64,000 nt of DNA from Synechococcus sp. UW140 (GTDB lineage: Bacteria > Cyanobacteriota > Cyanobacteriia > PCC-6307 > Cyanobiaceae): contig CAMCMT010000002.1 in assembly GCA_945875915.1 (NCBI GenBank), positions 42,020 through 106,019 of the forward strand, in the 5' to 3' direction. This document shows, piece after piece, positions 10,783 through 20,203 of the stretch. Each line of letters starts with the position of its first letter. Within the stretch, counting starts at the first letter, position 1. Under the pieces are notes generated by a model. It did not search any database, was not told the origin of the DNA, and was given only the letters and a program-made list of their open reading frames with translations. A program made the position numbers and the translations under genes.

Positions 10783-11013
10783 TCAGCGGCGGGCCTCAAA
10801 GGGAGGTACCACATGCTCCTGGTCGGCCAACTTGACCCGATCGCCGGGCTGTAATTTGCGCCCACGCCGTTGCTCGAGCTCGCCATTGACGCGCACGTCG
10901 CCCTGCTGGATCCGGAATTTGGCCTCGCCTCCGGTGCCCACCAGGCCCTGCCATTTCAAGAATTGATCGAGGCGCAGCTCGCTCAGTTGGTCCAGCGGAC
11001 CGTCTGCGGCCAT
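10783..11013 (-). CDS. small S4-domain RNA-binding protein
   Basis: A 76-residue protein that is almost entirely an S4 domain: LRLDQFLKWQGLVGTGGEAK, then a run giving GDVRVNGELEQRRGRKL, then GDRV. This resembles the YbcJ/RlbA-type free-standing S4 proteins, which are thought to bind structured RNA. The start at 11013 (MAADGPLDQLSELRLDQ) is chosen because GGGGAGA lies five bases upstream. An in-frame ATG at 11106 would run into the divergent ABC transporter gene and lacks a ribosome site. It shares a 77-bp divergent promoter region with that gene. The RNA target is unknown. Confidence 0.85.
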   Translation of the reverse strand: MAADGPLDQLSELRLDQFLKWQGLVGTGGEAKFRIQQGDVRVNGELEQRRGRKLQPGDRVKLADQEHVVPPFEARR

Positions 11014-11090
11014 GTCGGTCTCCCCACGGCTTGCCCCGTTCGGGTTTGGGGCTGGTGGGAAGGACAAAACAACGCTGATAGCTTGCCCTG

Positions 11091-12833
11091 ATGCTCGCAC
11101 CTTCACCGGCCGGTTTCCGGCGTCTTCTGCCCCTGCTGCAGCCCTATCACCGCCAGCTCTGGGGTGGTGGTCTTTGCATGCTTGTTTTTGTGGGCTGTTG
11201 GCCTGTTTTGGCTTGGCTAGCGGGTCAGTTGGTGCCGGCGATCGGCTCGGGCGATGTCGCCAAGGTGTTCGAGGTGGTGGCCCTGGCCCTGGGGGTCTTC
11301 ATGCTCCAGAAAATTGCCCAATTTGGCCAGGACACCCTGCTGGCCGGCCCGGCCCTGCAGGTGAGTCAGGACCTGCGCCGCCAGCTGTTTGCCCGCCTGC
11401 AGCGGCTTGAATTTGGCGCCCTGGAAAAACTCTCCGCCGGAGACCTCACCTACCGCCTCACTGAAGACGCCGATCGGGTTGGCGAGGTGATCTACAAAAC
11501 GATTCAGGACAGCACCCCTTGCGTTCTGCAGCTAGTGGCGGTGTTCGCCTACATGGTGTGGCTCGATTGGCGCCTGTCCCTTGGCACCATGGTGCTGGCG
11601 CCCCTGGTGGCGGTGCTGGTGAGTGTGTTCGGGGCCCGGGTGATGGGCGCCGCCGAACGCAGCCAGAAGCAGGTGAGCGAGTTGGCAGCCCTGCTGGGCG
11701 AGGCAATCGGGGGCCTGCCCCTGGTGCGGGCCTTTGCGGCCGAACCCTGGCTGCAGGCCCGATTTGAAACCGAAATCGACCTGCATCGCCAGGCCCGCTT
11801 CCGCACCCAGCGCCTGCTGGCCCTTCAATACCCGGTGGTGGGCTTCCTGGAGGCAGCCGGGATCCTGGCGGTGTTGCTGATGGGTGCAGCGCGCATCCAA
11901 AGCAACGAGCTCACCTCGGCGGGCTTCAGCAGCTACGTGGCGGCCCTTTTGATGTTGATCGATCCGATTTCCCACCTCACCACCAACTTCAACGAGTTTC
12001 AGCAGGGCCAGGCGTCCCTGCGCCGTCTTCGGGCGATTGAGGCCGAGCCAATCGAGCCTCCTGATCGTGCCGATGCCCAGGCCCTGGGGGCCGTCCAAGG
12101 GGAGCTGGTGCTCGATCAGGTGGTCTACGGCTACGACCCCCAGAAAGCAGTGCTCCACGGCCTCAGCTTGCGGATTGAGCCGGGTCAGGTGGTGGCCCTG
12201 GTGGGGCCCTCGGGAGCTGGAAAAAGCACCCTCTTTTCGCTGCTCCTGCGCTTCAACATCGCCCAGCAGGGCCGGGTGTTGCTCGATGGCCAGGACCTGG
12301 TTGACCTGCGGGCCGCCGACCTGCGGCGGGCGATTGCCCTGGTGCCCCAGCAGAGCAATGTTTTCTCTGGCACGGTGATGGAGGCGATTGCTTTTGGCCG
12401 GGAGGTGAGCCTCGATCAGATCCGTCGGGCGGCCCGGCTGGCGAATGCCGATGGCTTCATCGAGGCCCTGCCGGGGGCCTACCAGGCCCGGGTTGAGGAG
12501 CGGGGCAGCAACTTTTCTGGCGGCCAGCTGCAGCGGCTCGCCATTGCCCGGGCCGTGCTGGGGGATCCGGCCGTGCTGCTGCTCGATGAGGCCACCAGCG
12601 CCCTCGATGCCGAGTCCGAAGCGGCGGTGCAGCAGGGCCTGGAGCAGGCCATGGCTGGCCGCACGGTCCTGGTGATCGCCCATCGCCTGGCCACGGTGCA
12701 GGAGGCCGACCGGATCCTGGTGCTTGATGGCGGCCGACTGGTCGACCAGGGCAGCCACGACCAGCTGATCAGTCGCCCTGGCCGCTACCGGGACCTGTGC
12801 GAACGCCAGTTGATCCGCGGCGGCGGCGACTGA
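11091..12833 (+). CDS. ABC exporter, fused permease and ATPase (MsbA/MDR type)
   Basis: A 580-residue half-transporter with one N-terminal six-helix membrane domain (about 15-310) and one ATPase domain (about 340-575). The nucleotide-binding site is complete: Walker A GPSGAGKST, signature NFSGGQLQRLAIARA, Walker B VLLLDEATSALD, and the switch histidine in VIAHRLATV. It should dimerise and export a lipid or hydrophobic compound through the inner membrane. There is no N-terminal C39 peptidase or CLD domain, so nothing points to peptide or type I protein secretion. It is divergent from the S4-protein gene. The substrate is not predictable. Confidence 0.92.
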   Translation: MLAPSPAGFRRLLPLLQPYHRQLWGGGLCMLVFVGCWPVLAWLAGQLVPAIGSGDVAKVFEVVALALGVFMLQKIAQFGQDTLLAGPALQVSQDLRRQLFARLQRLEFGALEKLSAGDLTYRLTEDADRVGEVIYKTIQDSTPCVLQLVAVFAYMVWLDWRLSLGTMVLAPLVAVLVSVFGARVMGAAERSQKQVSELAALLGEAIGGLPLVRAFAAEPWLQARFETEIDLHRQARFRTQRLLALQYPVVGFLEAAGILAVLLMGAARIQSNELTSAGFSSYVAALLMLIDPISHLTTNFNEFQQGQASLRRLRAIEAEPIEPPDRADAQALGAVQGELVLDQVVYGYDPQKAVLHGLSLRIEPGQVVALVGPSGAGKSTLFSLLLRFNIAQQGRVLLDGQDLVDLRAADLRRAIALVPQQSNVFSGTVMEAIAFGREVSLDQIRRAARLANADGFIEALPGAYQARVEERGSNFSGGQLQRLAIARAVLGDPAVLLLDEATSALDAESEAAVQQGLEQAMAGRTVLVIAHRLATVQEADRILVLDGGRLVDQGSHDQLISRPGRYRDLCERQLIRGGGD

Positions 12834-12952
12834 GTTCTGGCTTGGAATTCCTGGGGTATTCGATCGCTTTTTGGCGATAAACTACTCCCCCGCCAGGGTC
12901 TCCCGTCTGCCGCGTCCAATTACCCTGGCTCCTTATCTGAGCAGCTGGATCC

Positions 12953-13291
12953 ATGACCCAGTGGGATTACCGCGTCATTCATATCAACCTAGAAAGTGGC
13001 CAACCCCCCCAGGCCCCCGATCCCCAGGTGGCCAGCGAACGCCTTGGGGGATTGTTGAGCCCCGAATTCATTGCCCGGGAGTTTCCCGAGCAATACAAGG
13101 CCGCTCCCTTGCCCCGCCATCCGGCAGAACAGCTTCAATTTTTCCTCAATCTGCTCGGCAAGGACGGTTGGGAGTTGGTAGAGACCGGTCAGGTGGGACC
13201 CCTGTTGATGTTTTTCTTCAAACGGCCTATCCGGGAATCCGCCCAGGAATCTGGACAACCCTCCCCGCCAAAAGGGCCAATTAATCCCTAA
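12953..13291 (+). CDS. conserved small protein, DUF4177-like
   Basis: A 112-residue soluble protein beginning MTQWDYRVIHINLESGQ and containing LQFFLNLLGKDGWELVETGQ. The 'W-x-Y-x-V ... L-x-x-x-G-x-D-G-W-E-L-V' layout is that of the DUF4177 family, whose function is unknown. A variable stretch of about 50 residues separates the two halves, and the C-terminus is a Pro/Ser-rich tail. It lies 27 bp upstream of the next small gene on the same strand, so the two probably form one transcript. Confidence 0.75.
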   Translation: MTQWDYRVIHINLESGQPPQAPDPQVASERLGGLLSPEFIAREFPEQYKAAPLPRHPAEQLQFFLNLLGKDGWELVETGQVGPLLMFFFKRPIRESAQESGQPSPPKGPINP

Positions 13292-13318
13292 TCTGGGGCC
13301 GCCTACTTCTGACTAAGC

Positions 13319-13540
13319 GTGACCGAAGAGAACCAACAGCCGCTACTCACCTTTGAGGGCAAGCGCTACGACCTCAATACCCTGCCTGAAGAGTTGAAGG
13401 AACTGGTTCGGGGCATGCAGGTGGCCGATGCCCAACTTCGCCTGCACGAAGACACCCTCAAGGTGCTTGCCGTCGGTCGCCAGACCATGGCCATGCAGCT
13501 GAATGAACGGCTCCAGTCAGTGGAAGCCTTGCCGGACTGA
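13319..13540 (+). CDS. DUF6447 family small protein
   Basis: A 73-residue protein, start codon GTG at 13319. The sequence LLTFEGKRYDLNTLPEELKE, followed by a helical segment with GMQVADAQLRLHEDTLKVLA, matches the small DUF6447 family known from cyanobacteria and their phages, with no established function. The C-terminal half looks like an amphipathic coiled coil. It is downstream of the DUF4177-like gene and convergent with cysK. Confidence 0.78.
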   Translation: MTEENQQPLLTFEGKRYDLNTLPEELKELVRGMQVADAQLRLHEDTLKVLAVGRQTMAMQLNERLQSVEALPD

Positions 13541-13626
13541 TCGCCACGATTGGACCGAACCCGGGCCATCTTGCTGGATGCAACCGGACCCGGTGCTCCC
13601 GCAGGCAGCCCAGTCGATGGTCAGGC

Positions 13627-14610
13627 CTAGCGCTCTGGCGCCAGGCCCTTTTCGTTGAACACCCCTTCAAATAGCACCGAGCTGAGGTAACGCTCGCCGG
13701 AATCGGGTAAGACCACCACGATCGTGCAGCCGGCAAACGCCGGTTCCCGGGCCAACCGCAGGGCCGCCACGGTGGCGGCACCACAGCTAATGCCTGCCAG
13801 GATTCCTTCCTCCCGCATCAAACGCCGGGCCATCGTCACCGCTTCTTCATCACTGACCTGTTCGACCCGATCCACGAGGGACACCTCCAGGTTGCCTGGC
13901 ACAAAGCCGGCGCCAATGCCCTGAATCTTGTGGGGTCCGGGCTGGATGGCCTCACCTGCGATCAGTTGGCTAATCACGGGACTAGTTCTTGGTTCCACCG
14001 CCACGGACACCAGGGGCTTGCCCAGGGTCTGCTTGATATAGCGGCTAACCCCCGTGATTGTGCCGCCGGTGCCGACGCCAGCTACGAGTACATCCACTTC
14101 GCCATCGGTATCGGCCCAGATTTCCGGTCCAGTGGTGTCGTGGTGGATCTGGGGATTGGCCGGATTGACGAATTGCTGCAGCAACACATAGCGATCAGGC
14201 GCCGAGGCGGCGATCTCCTTGGCCCGGTTGACGGCGCCGGTCATGCCCAAGCGCCCTTCGGTGAGCTCGAGTTTGGCGCCGTAGGCGGTAAGCAACTTGC
14301 GCCGCTCCAGGCTCATGGTTTCTGGCATGGTCAAGGTGAGGGGGATCCCCTTGGACGCCGCCACAAAGGCCAGGGCAATGCCTGTGTTGCCGCTGGTGGG
14401 CTCGATCAGTTCCTTCCCGGGGCCCAGTAGGCCGTCCTTTTCCGCCTGGGCGATCATGGCGGCGCCGATGCGGCATTTCACTGAATAGGCCGGATTGCGT
14501 CCCTCGATTTTGGCCAGCACCCGGGCGCCCCCTGGGGGGACAACTCGGTTGAGTTGCACTAATGGTGTGCAGCCAATCGTGAGGCTGTTATCGCTGAAAA
14601 TCGCGGCCAT
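13627..14610 (-). CDS. cysK: cysteine synthase A (O-acetylserine sulfhydrylase)
   Basis: A 327-residue pyridoxal-phosphate enzyme that makes cysteine from O-acetylserine and sulfide. Visible signatures are [15 protein letters not shown] with the PLP lysine (about residue 45), the substrate loop [30 protein letters not shown], the phosphate-binding glycine loop [10 protein letters not shown], and the C-terminal PDSGERYLS. Length and order are standard. It is convergent with the DUF6447 gene, with 86 bp between them and no convincing terminator. Confidence 0.96.
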   Translation of the reverse strand: MAAIFSDNSLTIGCTPLVQLNRVVPPGGARVLAKIEGRNPAYSVKCRIGAAMIAQAEKDGLLGPGKELIEPTSGNTGIALAFVAASKGIPLTLTMPETMSLERRKLLTAYGAKLELTEGRLGMTGAVNRAKEIAASAPDRYVLLQQFVNPANPQIHHDTTGPEIWADTDGEVDVLVAGVGTGGTITGVSRYIKQTLGKPLVSVAVEPRTSPVISQLIAGEAIQPGPHKIQGIGAGFVPGNLEVSLVDRVEQVSDEEAVTMARRLMREEGILAGISCGAATVAALRLAREPAFAGCTIVVVLPDSGERYLSSVLFEGVFNEKGLAPER

Positions 14611-15283
14611 GCAACGGATGCCAGGGGTGCGGAAGCTGGGGTTACCTTAGGAAAGCCCTTGCCCCCTGGCCAGAATTTGTTGCGCCGGTTCAAGTTTGTT
14701 GGCAGAAGCTGGAGCCGAAGGTCGACCCGGTTGCCTGGTTTTGGGTGCCCTACCGCAATTTGGCGGGCCCTTGGGATTGAAGACTTTTAGGTAACTAGAT
14801 TGGCTTGGTTTGATAGATTGACTAGGCCATGATTTTATATGGCTTCAGTTGGAGTTGCTGCCGAGTATTCCTTGGTTTAAGCGGTATGACCTATTCCCAC
14901 TTCCTAGGTTTCATTTTAAAGGGGTCTGGTTAATTTAGAACGGGCCCTTGTCAGGGGCAAAGCTGTCAAGCCCACCAATCAATAATTGCCCTGACCCGGC
15001 TGGCTAGTCACCCGAATCGAGTCGCCATTGGTGAGGCCGCTGGAGCTATCAATCGCCAGAGCAAGTCCGGCGCTCCCTAGCAGCGGTCCGGGGTGGCCTA
15101 GCAGGGGCGTTCAACCTCCCTGGGTAGGGGCTCAGGGTCCAGGCCCATGCCCGCATCGGCACTGGTTGGACAGCATTTGACCCTTATTCCCAGGCACCGT
15201 TGGGGAAACGCCAAGGAGAAGGCCCGGCTCGGTGCCCTACAGCACAGCTGTCCGGTGCCCTTGCAGTGACAGAGTGAGTCCAG
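14611..15283. other. non-coding stretch with a possible gene remnant
   Basis: About 670 bases without a convincing gene. The part nearest cysK (14,770-14,940) is AT-richer than its surroundings and probably contains the cysK promoter. On the reverse strand between 15113 and 14979 there is a 43-codon open stretch ending LTNGDSIRVTSQPGQGNY followed by a stop. It has protein-like composition but no start codon (a TGA precedes it), so it may be the tail of a decayed gene. I recognise no family, repeat or RNA. Confidence 0.4.
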
Positions 15284-17077
15284 ATGGCATGGGGGCCAAT
15301 GGCATTAGAGGCCGGCAGGGTTCCCCGCTTCGAACGGGCCAGATCAGCTACCAGGCCTGCGTCCCCATCGGCCGAACGGCCAGATCGGAGCCGCACCTTG
15401 CTGCTTGATTTCGCCCTGCTTCTGCTGGGACTCACCGTGGTGGTGGGCATCGGCAGCCTCAGCAGCCAGATGGCCGTCAGTTTCCATCCCCAGGCCCAGC
15501 TTCCGGGGGTGGACCTCAACCCCCTGTTGTTGCCGTACTACGCGGCCCGCTCCTCCCTGCGGATGTTCATCGCGTTGGTGATTTCGCTCACGATTGCGGT
15601 GGCCATGGGCTCCCTCACGGCCCGCTCGCCCGTGGCCGAACGGCTGGTTCTGCCCTTGGTGGATGTGCTCCAGTCGGTGCCTGTGCTCGGATTTCTGGCT
15701 GTTATTGTGCCCTTTTTCATTGGCCTGTTTCCCGGGAGTTTGCTGGGACTTGAATCGGCGGCCCTGTTTGCAATCGTCACTGGTCAAGTTTGGAACCTGA
15801 TCTTTTGCTATCACCAATCTCTGCGCACGATTCCAGCCGAACTCCGTGAGGCTTCACGGGTCTATGGCTTCACCGGTTGGCAGCAGATGGTGCGATTGGA
15901 GCTGCCAGCCAGTGCCATCCCGATGGTTTGGAATGCGATGATGAGTTTTGCGGGGGGCTGGTTTTTTGCCACCCAAAGTGAGGCGATAAGCGTTAATAAT
16001 TCAAATTATATTTTGCCAGGTATCGGCTCCTATGTGGCAGCCGCCATTGCGCAACAACGGCTCGACTGTGTGCTTTGGGCCCTGCTGATGATGCTGCTGT
16101 TGATTGGTGTTACCGACCAGCTTTTCTGGCGACCCATTGTGACCTGGAGCGAGCAATTCCGCCTGGATACCAATTCGGCAGCCACCCCAAGCCACTCCTG
16201 GTTCCTCGAAACCCTGCAGCAATCGGAGTTGTTGCGTCAGCTCGGCCAATGGCTTGCGTCCTACTTGCTGCCCCTGGGGGCCTCCTTGAATCGCTGGACC
16301 CGCAGCCGCGGCCGCGATGGCCCGGCGCCCCTGCAGAAGCAAGAGCCCCGCTGGGTCGATAATTTGGTGGTACTTGCCGGTGCCGCGGCCACGGTGCTGG
16401 CCTGTCACCACAGCCTCGAGCAGGTGGGTCTGGGAGAGACCCTCAACGCTTTCGGCCAGGGCCTGCTCACCTTCGGCCGGGTGCTGGCCGTGGTGGGAGG
16501 CAGCACCTTGATTTTCCTGCCTTTGGCCGTGCTGATTGGCCTGCGGCCCCGTTGGGCCGCCCTGCTGCAGCCGGTGATGTTGATGCTCGCCAGCATCCCC
16601 GCCAACCTGCTCTTTCCCTTTTTTACGGTGGTGTTCCTGTTCTGCGGACTGCCGCTCTTTTATGGCTGCGTTGTGTTGATGGCCATGGGGGCCCAGTGGT
16701 ATGTGCTGTTCAATGTCACCGCCGGAGCTAGCGCCATCCCCAATGACCTGCGCGAGATGAGCCAGGTGTTCCAGCTCAAGGGCCGCCAGCGCTGGCGGCG
16801 CTTCCTGCTGCCTGCCATGTTCAGCGCCTGGATCACCGGCGCGGTCACTGCCAGTGGTGCCGCTTGGAATGCTTCGATCGTGGCCGAGCTGGTGACCTGG
16901 GGAAGCCACACCCTGCAGACCCCCGGCATTGGCTCCTATATCGCTGAAGCCACCGCCGACGGTGACCAGCCGCGGTTGTTCTTGGGTCTCGTGGTGATGG
17001 CCCTATTTGTGGTGGGCACAAACCGGCTGGTGTGGCGGCCCCTTTATCGCTTTGCCGAGGAACGCTATGGAAATTGA
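15284..17077 (+). CDS. ABC importer permease, NitT/TauT type, two fused domains
   Basis: 597 residues containing two complete BPD_transp_1 permease units in one chain. Unit 1 spans about 30-290 and contains the EAA-like loop IPAELREASRVYGFTGWQQM. Unit 2 spans about 360-590 and contains the loop IPNDLREMSQVFQLKGRQRW. A charged cytoplasmic linker joins them. Such double permeases pair with nitrate/sulfonate/bicarbonate-type ATPases. The next gene is that ATPase, overlapping by 11 bp. No periplasmic binding protein is in the neighbourhood, so the substrate is unknown. The first ATG of the frame is used. A second Met five codons later is equally possible, and the N-terminal 35 residues are hydrophilic. 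Confidence 0.88.
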   Translation: MAWGPMALEAGRVPRFERARSATRPASPSAERPDRSRTLLLDFALLLLGLTVVVGIGSLSSQMAVSFHPQAQLPGVDLNPLLLPYYAARSSLRMFIALVISLTIAVAMGSLTARSPVAERLVLPLVDVLQSVPVLGFLAVIVPFFIGLFPGSLLGLESAALFAIVTGQVWNLIFCYHQSLRTIPAELREASRVYGFTGWQQMVRLELPASAIPMVWNAMMSFAGGWFFATQSEAISVNNSNYILPGIGSYVAAAIAQQRLDCVLWALLMMLLLIGVTDQLFWRPIVTWSEQFRLDTNSAATPSHSWFLETLQQSELLRQLGQWLASYLLPLGASLNRWTRSRGRDGPAPLQKQEPRWVDNLVVLAGAAATVLACHHSLEQVGLGETLNAFGQGLLTFGRVLAVVGGSTLIFLPLAVLIGLRPRWAALLQPVMLMLASIPANLLFPFFTVVFLFCGLPLFYGCVVLMAMGAQWYVLFNVTAGASAIPNDLREMSQVFQLKGRQRWRRFLLPAMFSAWITGAVTASGAAWNASIVAELVTWGSHTLQTPGIGSYIAEATADGDQPRLFLGLVVMALFVVGTNRLVWRPLYRFAEERYGN

Positions 17078-18422
17078 TGCTTCGCTGGCGTCCCAACCCG
17101 TGACCTCCCAGCCCCTGCTCAAGGTGCGTCACGTCGCCAAGCTGTTTCGCAGCGCCGATGGCAGCAGCCGGGTGGCGGTTCTCGACGACATCGACCTCGA
17201 TATCCAGGCGGGCGAAGTGGTGGCGCTGCTCGGCCGCAGCGGCAGCGGTAAGAGCACGTTGCTACGACTGATGGCCGGCCTGATCGCCCCGAGCGAAGGC
17301 CTGATTGAGCGCGATGGCCAGCCGCTGCGGGGCGTCAATCGGGATGTGGCGATTGTGTTCCAGAGCTTTGCCCTGTTGCCCTGGCTCACGGTGCTGGACA
17401 ACACTGCCGTGGGCCTAGAGGCCCGCGGCCTGGGCGAGAAGGAGGTGCGGCGCCGGGCCCTGCGGGCCCTGGCGATGGTGGGCTTGGAAGGGAGCGCCGA
17501 GGCCTATCCCCGTGAGCTCTCCGGTGGCATGCGCCAGCGGGTGGGCTTTGCCCGCGCCTTTGTGATGGAGCCTGCCTTGCTGTTGATGGATGAACCGTTC
17601 AGCGCCCTCGATGTCCTCACGGCCGAAAACCTGCGCCGCGATATTGATGAACTCTGGGCTGGCGGAACCTTCCCGGCCGGCTCGATCGTGATCGTCACCC
17701 ACAGCATTGAGGAGGCCGTGTTGCTCAGTGATCGGGTCGTGTTGCTCAGTGCCAATCCGGGCCGCATTCGGGGGGTTGTGCCCAATCCCCTCCCCCGTCC
17801 CCGCGACGACACGGCGCCGGACTTCCGGGCCCTAGTGGACACCCTCTACAGCTATATGACCGATCCCGACAAGCCTGTGGGCACCAGCCCCCTGGCGGTG
17901 GAGCAGACCACCAGCCAGGACGCCCTAGCCCTGCCGCCCGTTTCCCTGGGCGCCGTGGTGGACCTCCTCAGCCTGGTGCCGGAGCAGGAGGGCATCAGCG
18001 TGGCCGAGCTGGCCGATGAGCTGGTGCTCGAGCTCGATGACCTGCTGCCGATCCTCGATGCCGGCGAATTGCTGGAGTTGATGGCGGTGGATGGGGCCCG
18101 CCTGGGCCTGAGCTCCGTGGGCCGGGCCCTGGCTGAGGCCAGTGAGGAGGAGCAACAGCGCCTGTTGCGTAGCCAGTTGCTGCTGCATGTGCCCCTGGTG
18201 CGGCGCCTGCAGGAGGCCCTAGGGGCCAGTGCCAAGGCGGAAGTGGAGGGCGACTTCGTGCTCGACCTACTGAGTGAGCAGTTCACCCAGCCCGAGGCCG
18301 AGGCCATGTTTGAAACCCTGGTGAGTTGGATCCGGGCCTGCGGGCTGTTCCGCTATAGCCGTGAGCAGGATCGTTTCCGGGCAGGGGATGCCCTCGAGCA
18401 GCAGGAGGTCGGCCAGACCTAG
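17067..18422 (+). CDS. ABC importer ATPase with C-terminal AAA-associated domain
   Basis: A 451-residue protein. The start at ATG 17067 (MEIDASLASQ) overlaps the permease stop by 11 bases, implying translational coupling; an upstream frame start at 17007 lies inside the permease and is rejected. Residues about 20-260 are the ATPase: Walker A GRSGSGKST, Q-loop VFQSFALLPWL, signature ELSGGMRQRVGFARA, Walker B LLLMDEPFSALD, and switch VTHSIEEA. This is the NitT/TauT/SsuB pattern. The last roughly 150 residues, rich in Glu and Leu, resemble the AAA-associated C-terminal domain (PF09821-like) found in a subset of these ATPases, possibly regulatory. It works with the double permease just upstream. 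Confidence 0.9.
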   Translation: MEIDASLASQPVTSQPLLKVRHVAKLFRSADGSSRVAVLDDIDLDIQAGEVVALLGRSGSGKSTLLRLMAGLIAPSEGLIERDGQPLRGVNRDVAIVFQSFALLPWLTVLDNTAVGLEARGLGEKEVRRRALRALAMVGLEGSAEAYPRELSGGMRQRVGFARAFVMEPALLLMDEPFSALDVLTAENLRRDIDELWAGGTFPAGSIVIVTHSIEEAVLLSDRVVLLSANPGRIRGVVPNPLPRPRDDTAPDFRALVDTLYSYMTDPDKPVGTSPLAVEQTTSQDALALPPVSLGAVVDLLSLVPEQEGISVAELADELVLELDDLLPILDAGELLELMAVDGARLGLSSVGRALAEASEEEQQRLLRSQLLLHVPLVRRLQEALGASAKAEVEGDFVLDLLSEQFTQPEAEAMFETLVSWIRACGLFRYSREQDRFRAGDALEQQEVGQT

Positions 18423-18934
18423 CGATATGGCGCTGCGAGGGACGGTCAGCAACGGGAGGCTGCCAATTGGTTCGAGCCCAGGTCTGGTTAAGAGAAACCT
18501 GCTTCCGTGGAGCCCTAGGCGTTGATGGCCTGTGGTAGTCGTAGCGCCGGATGAACCTGGTTTTGACCTGCTGGGCGAGCAGGCAAGAGCCCCATGGGTT
18601 AATTAGCCCAAGCGAGCCGAAGTAGGTGGTGGGTAGGGGCATCAGGCCTTGGCCCTGGCTGCAGCCAAGCACTAGCTCATACACAACCTTGCGGGCCTTC
18701 ACCGCTCGGCCGGCTAGCTGTGGCTTAGCCCCGTTGTTCGTGGTCTTCAGGGCTGGGGCCGATACCTTTCTGCGGATCTCAGCGGAGATCACGATCAAGG
18801 CCGGTTCTGCTGGCCAAGGTCGGTCAAAATTGCCATGGTTAGGTCGAGGCCATTCCCTTGCCGGAGCTCCGTTCCCCTCGTCTCTCCCACGCTCTTCGTC
18901 TACCCCACCAGCGGCCTGACGCGACCCAATCTCC
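18423..18934. other. non-coding stretch, nothing recognised
   Basis: About 510 bases between the importer ATPase and the CDF gene. Both strands have reading frames over parts of it, but their translations are Arg/Pro/Trp-rich and unlike known families, and the longest one on the reverse strand runs into the ATPase gene. No ribosome site, hairpin with a T-run, or repeat was seen. It could be a decayed gene. Confidence 0.35.
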
Positions 18935-19867
18935 ATGGGAGCCCACCACCCCACAAGCGGCGACCCGCTCTGCCACCCCGCCGTGATCATCCAGCGGCTG
19001 CCCCATCAGGTTCAGCATGTCCATTCCTTTGGTTCGGCTGCTGCCTTCCGCTGGAGTGTGGTTCTCAATAGTGGTCTCTCCGGGCTGCAGTTAGTGATCG
19101 GCTTTGGCTTTGGTTCGATGGCCCTTGTCGGAGATGCGGTTCATAATTTGGGCGATGTGGCAGGCCTGCTGCTGGGCTGGGGGGCCGAAAGGCTCAGCAG
19201 TCGCCCGCCCAACAAGCGTTTCACCTATGGCTTTGGTCGCAGTACCCAGCTGGCCTCGCTGCTGAATGCGGTTCTGATCCTGATGGCAGCCAGTGTGGTG
19301 TTTGTCGAAGGGCTGCAGCGCCTGCATGATCCGGTGCCCGTCCAGAGCGGCCCCGTGGCCTGGGCGGCGGCGGCGGGAGTGGTTGTGAACCTGCTCTCGG
19401 CCCGCCTGTTTGGCGATCTCCACCAGCATGATCTCAATCGCCGCGCGGCGGTGGTGCACCTGCTCACCGATGCGGCGGTGTCGGCCACTGTGTTGCTCAG
19501 TGCCCTGGTTGTAGGGCTCACGGGTTGGAACCGGCTCGATGGCCTCATGGCCATGGCCGTCGGTTTGGCCGTGGCCTGGAGCAGCTGGCAACTCCTGCGT
19601 GAAGCCCTGCTCGTGGCCCTCGATGCCGTGCCGCCGGGGGTGGACCTCGAGGAGGTCAGCCTGGCCCTCAACGGGTTGCAGGGAGTGGTGGAGGTGCATC
19701 ACCTGCATGTGTGGGCCATGAGCACGTCCCAGAACGCCCTAACAGCCCACCTCAGCCGCCGTCTTGGCAGCACCGATGACATGCAGCTGCTGCACCAGGC
19801 CAAACAGCGTCTGGCCGAGCTGGGTATCGCCCACAGCACCCTGCAACTGGAGCCTTTACTGGACTGA
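18935..19867 (+). CDS. cation diffusion facilitator (CDF) metal exporter
   Basis: A 310-residue inner-membrane protein with six predicted helices and a cytoplasmic C-terminal domain. The metal site is visible as SMALVGDAVHNLGDVAGLLL (helix II, Asp/His/Asp) and VVHLLTDAAVSATVLLSAL (helix V, His/Asp). The C-terminal part LNGLQGVVEVHHLHVWAMS is the usual CDF cytoplasmic fold and carries a His cluster. This pattern fits Zn2+/Cd2+/Co2+ exporters of the CzcD/ZitB type running on proton antiport. The N-terminal 30 residues (HHPTSGDPLCH) are His-containing; a shorter start is possible but no better ribosome site was found. It is convergent with the small - strand gene, 12 bp away. Confidence 0.88.
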   Translation: MGAHHPTSGDPLCHPAVIIQRLPHQVQHVHSFGSAAAFRWSVVLNSGLSGLQLVIGFGFGSMALVGDAVHNLGDVAGLLLGWGAERLSSRPPNKRFTYGFGRSTQLASLLNAVLILMAASVVFVEGLQRLHDPVPVQSGPVAWAAAAGVVVNLLSARLFGDLHQHDLNRRAAVVHLLTDAAVSATVLLSALVVGLTGWNRLDGLMAMAVGLAVAWSSWQLLREALLVALDAVPPGVDLEEVSLALNGLQGVVEVHHLHVWAMSTSQNALTAHLSRRLGSTDDMQLLHQAKQRLAELGIAHSTLQLEPLLD

Positions 19868-19879
19868 TGGTCCCTATTC

Positions 19880-20203
19880 CTAGGCCAGAGGTGGGTGGGG
19901 CAGAGGTCCGCTGGGGGCCAGTAGGAACCGTTGCCCCGGGTGCCGCAGGGTGCGCCAGTGGCCGTTGGCGGTGGTTACCTCGATGCCGAACTCCTCGGCC
20001 AGGGCTGCCGGCATCGCGTCGGCGCAGAGGCCCCGGTCCTCGAGCCAGGCCTGGGCCGCTTCCCAAGCCGCATCCAGGCTCTCGAACTGGTCATCGAGGA
20101 TCGGGTGGGGCTGGCCGCTTCGGTCGACAAACCGATAAACACGCCTGACTTCAGGGGCTGAAAACAGGGGAGGCATCGGGCCAAAGGCCAGGATTTTTTC
20201 CAT
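19880..20203 (-). CDS. conserved hypothetical protein
   Basis: A 107-residue soluble protein beginning MEKILAFGPMPPLFS and containing VRRVYRFVDRSGQPHPILDD, SLDAAWEAAQAWLED and EFGIEVTTANGHWRTLRHPG. I do not recognise the family. The charged, evenly composed sequence with an alternating helix/strand pattern looks like a real protein. Two starts are possible: 20203, and 20176 (MPPLFSAPEV). Neither has a ribosome site. A much longer frame reaching 20659 is rejected because its extra part is low-complexity and overlaps the divergent secreted-protein gene. Confidence 0.6.
   Translation of the reverse strand: MEKILAFGPMPPLFSAPEVRRVYRFVDRSGQPHPILDDQFESLDAAWEAAQAWLEDRGLCADAMPAALAEEFGIEVTTANGHWRTLRHPGQRFLLAPSGPLPHPPLA

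Noticed and set aside
11091..12833. ABC exporter as the secretion system for the giant protein
   Set aside because: It lacks a C39/CLD N-terminal domain and any adjacent HlyD/TolC partner, and lies 18 kb away; it looks like a general MsbA/MDR exporter.
18283..18990. 235-codon reverse-strand frame between the importer ATPase and the CDF gene
   Set aside because: It overlaps the end of the ATPase gene, and its translation is Arg/Pro/Trp-rich with no recognisable family or ribosome site.
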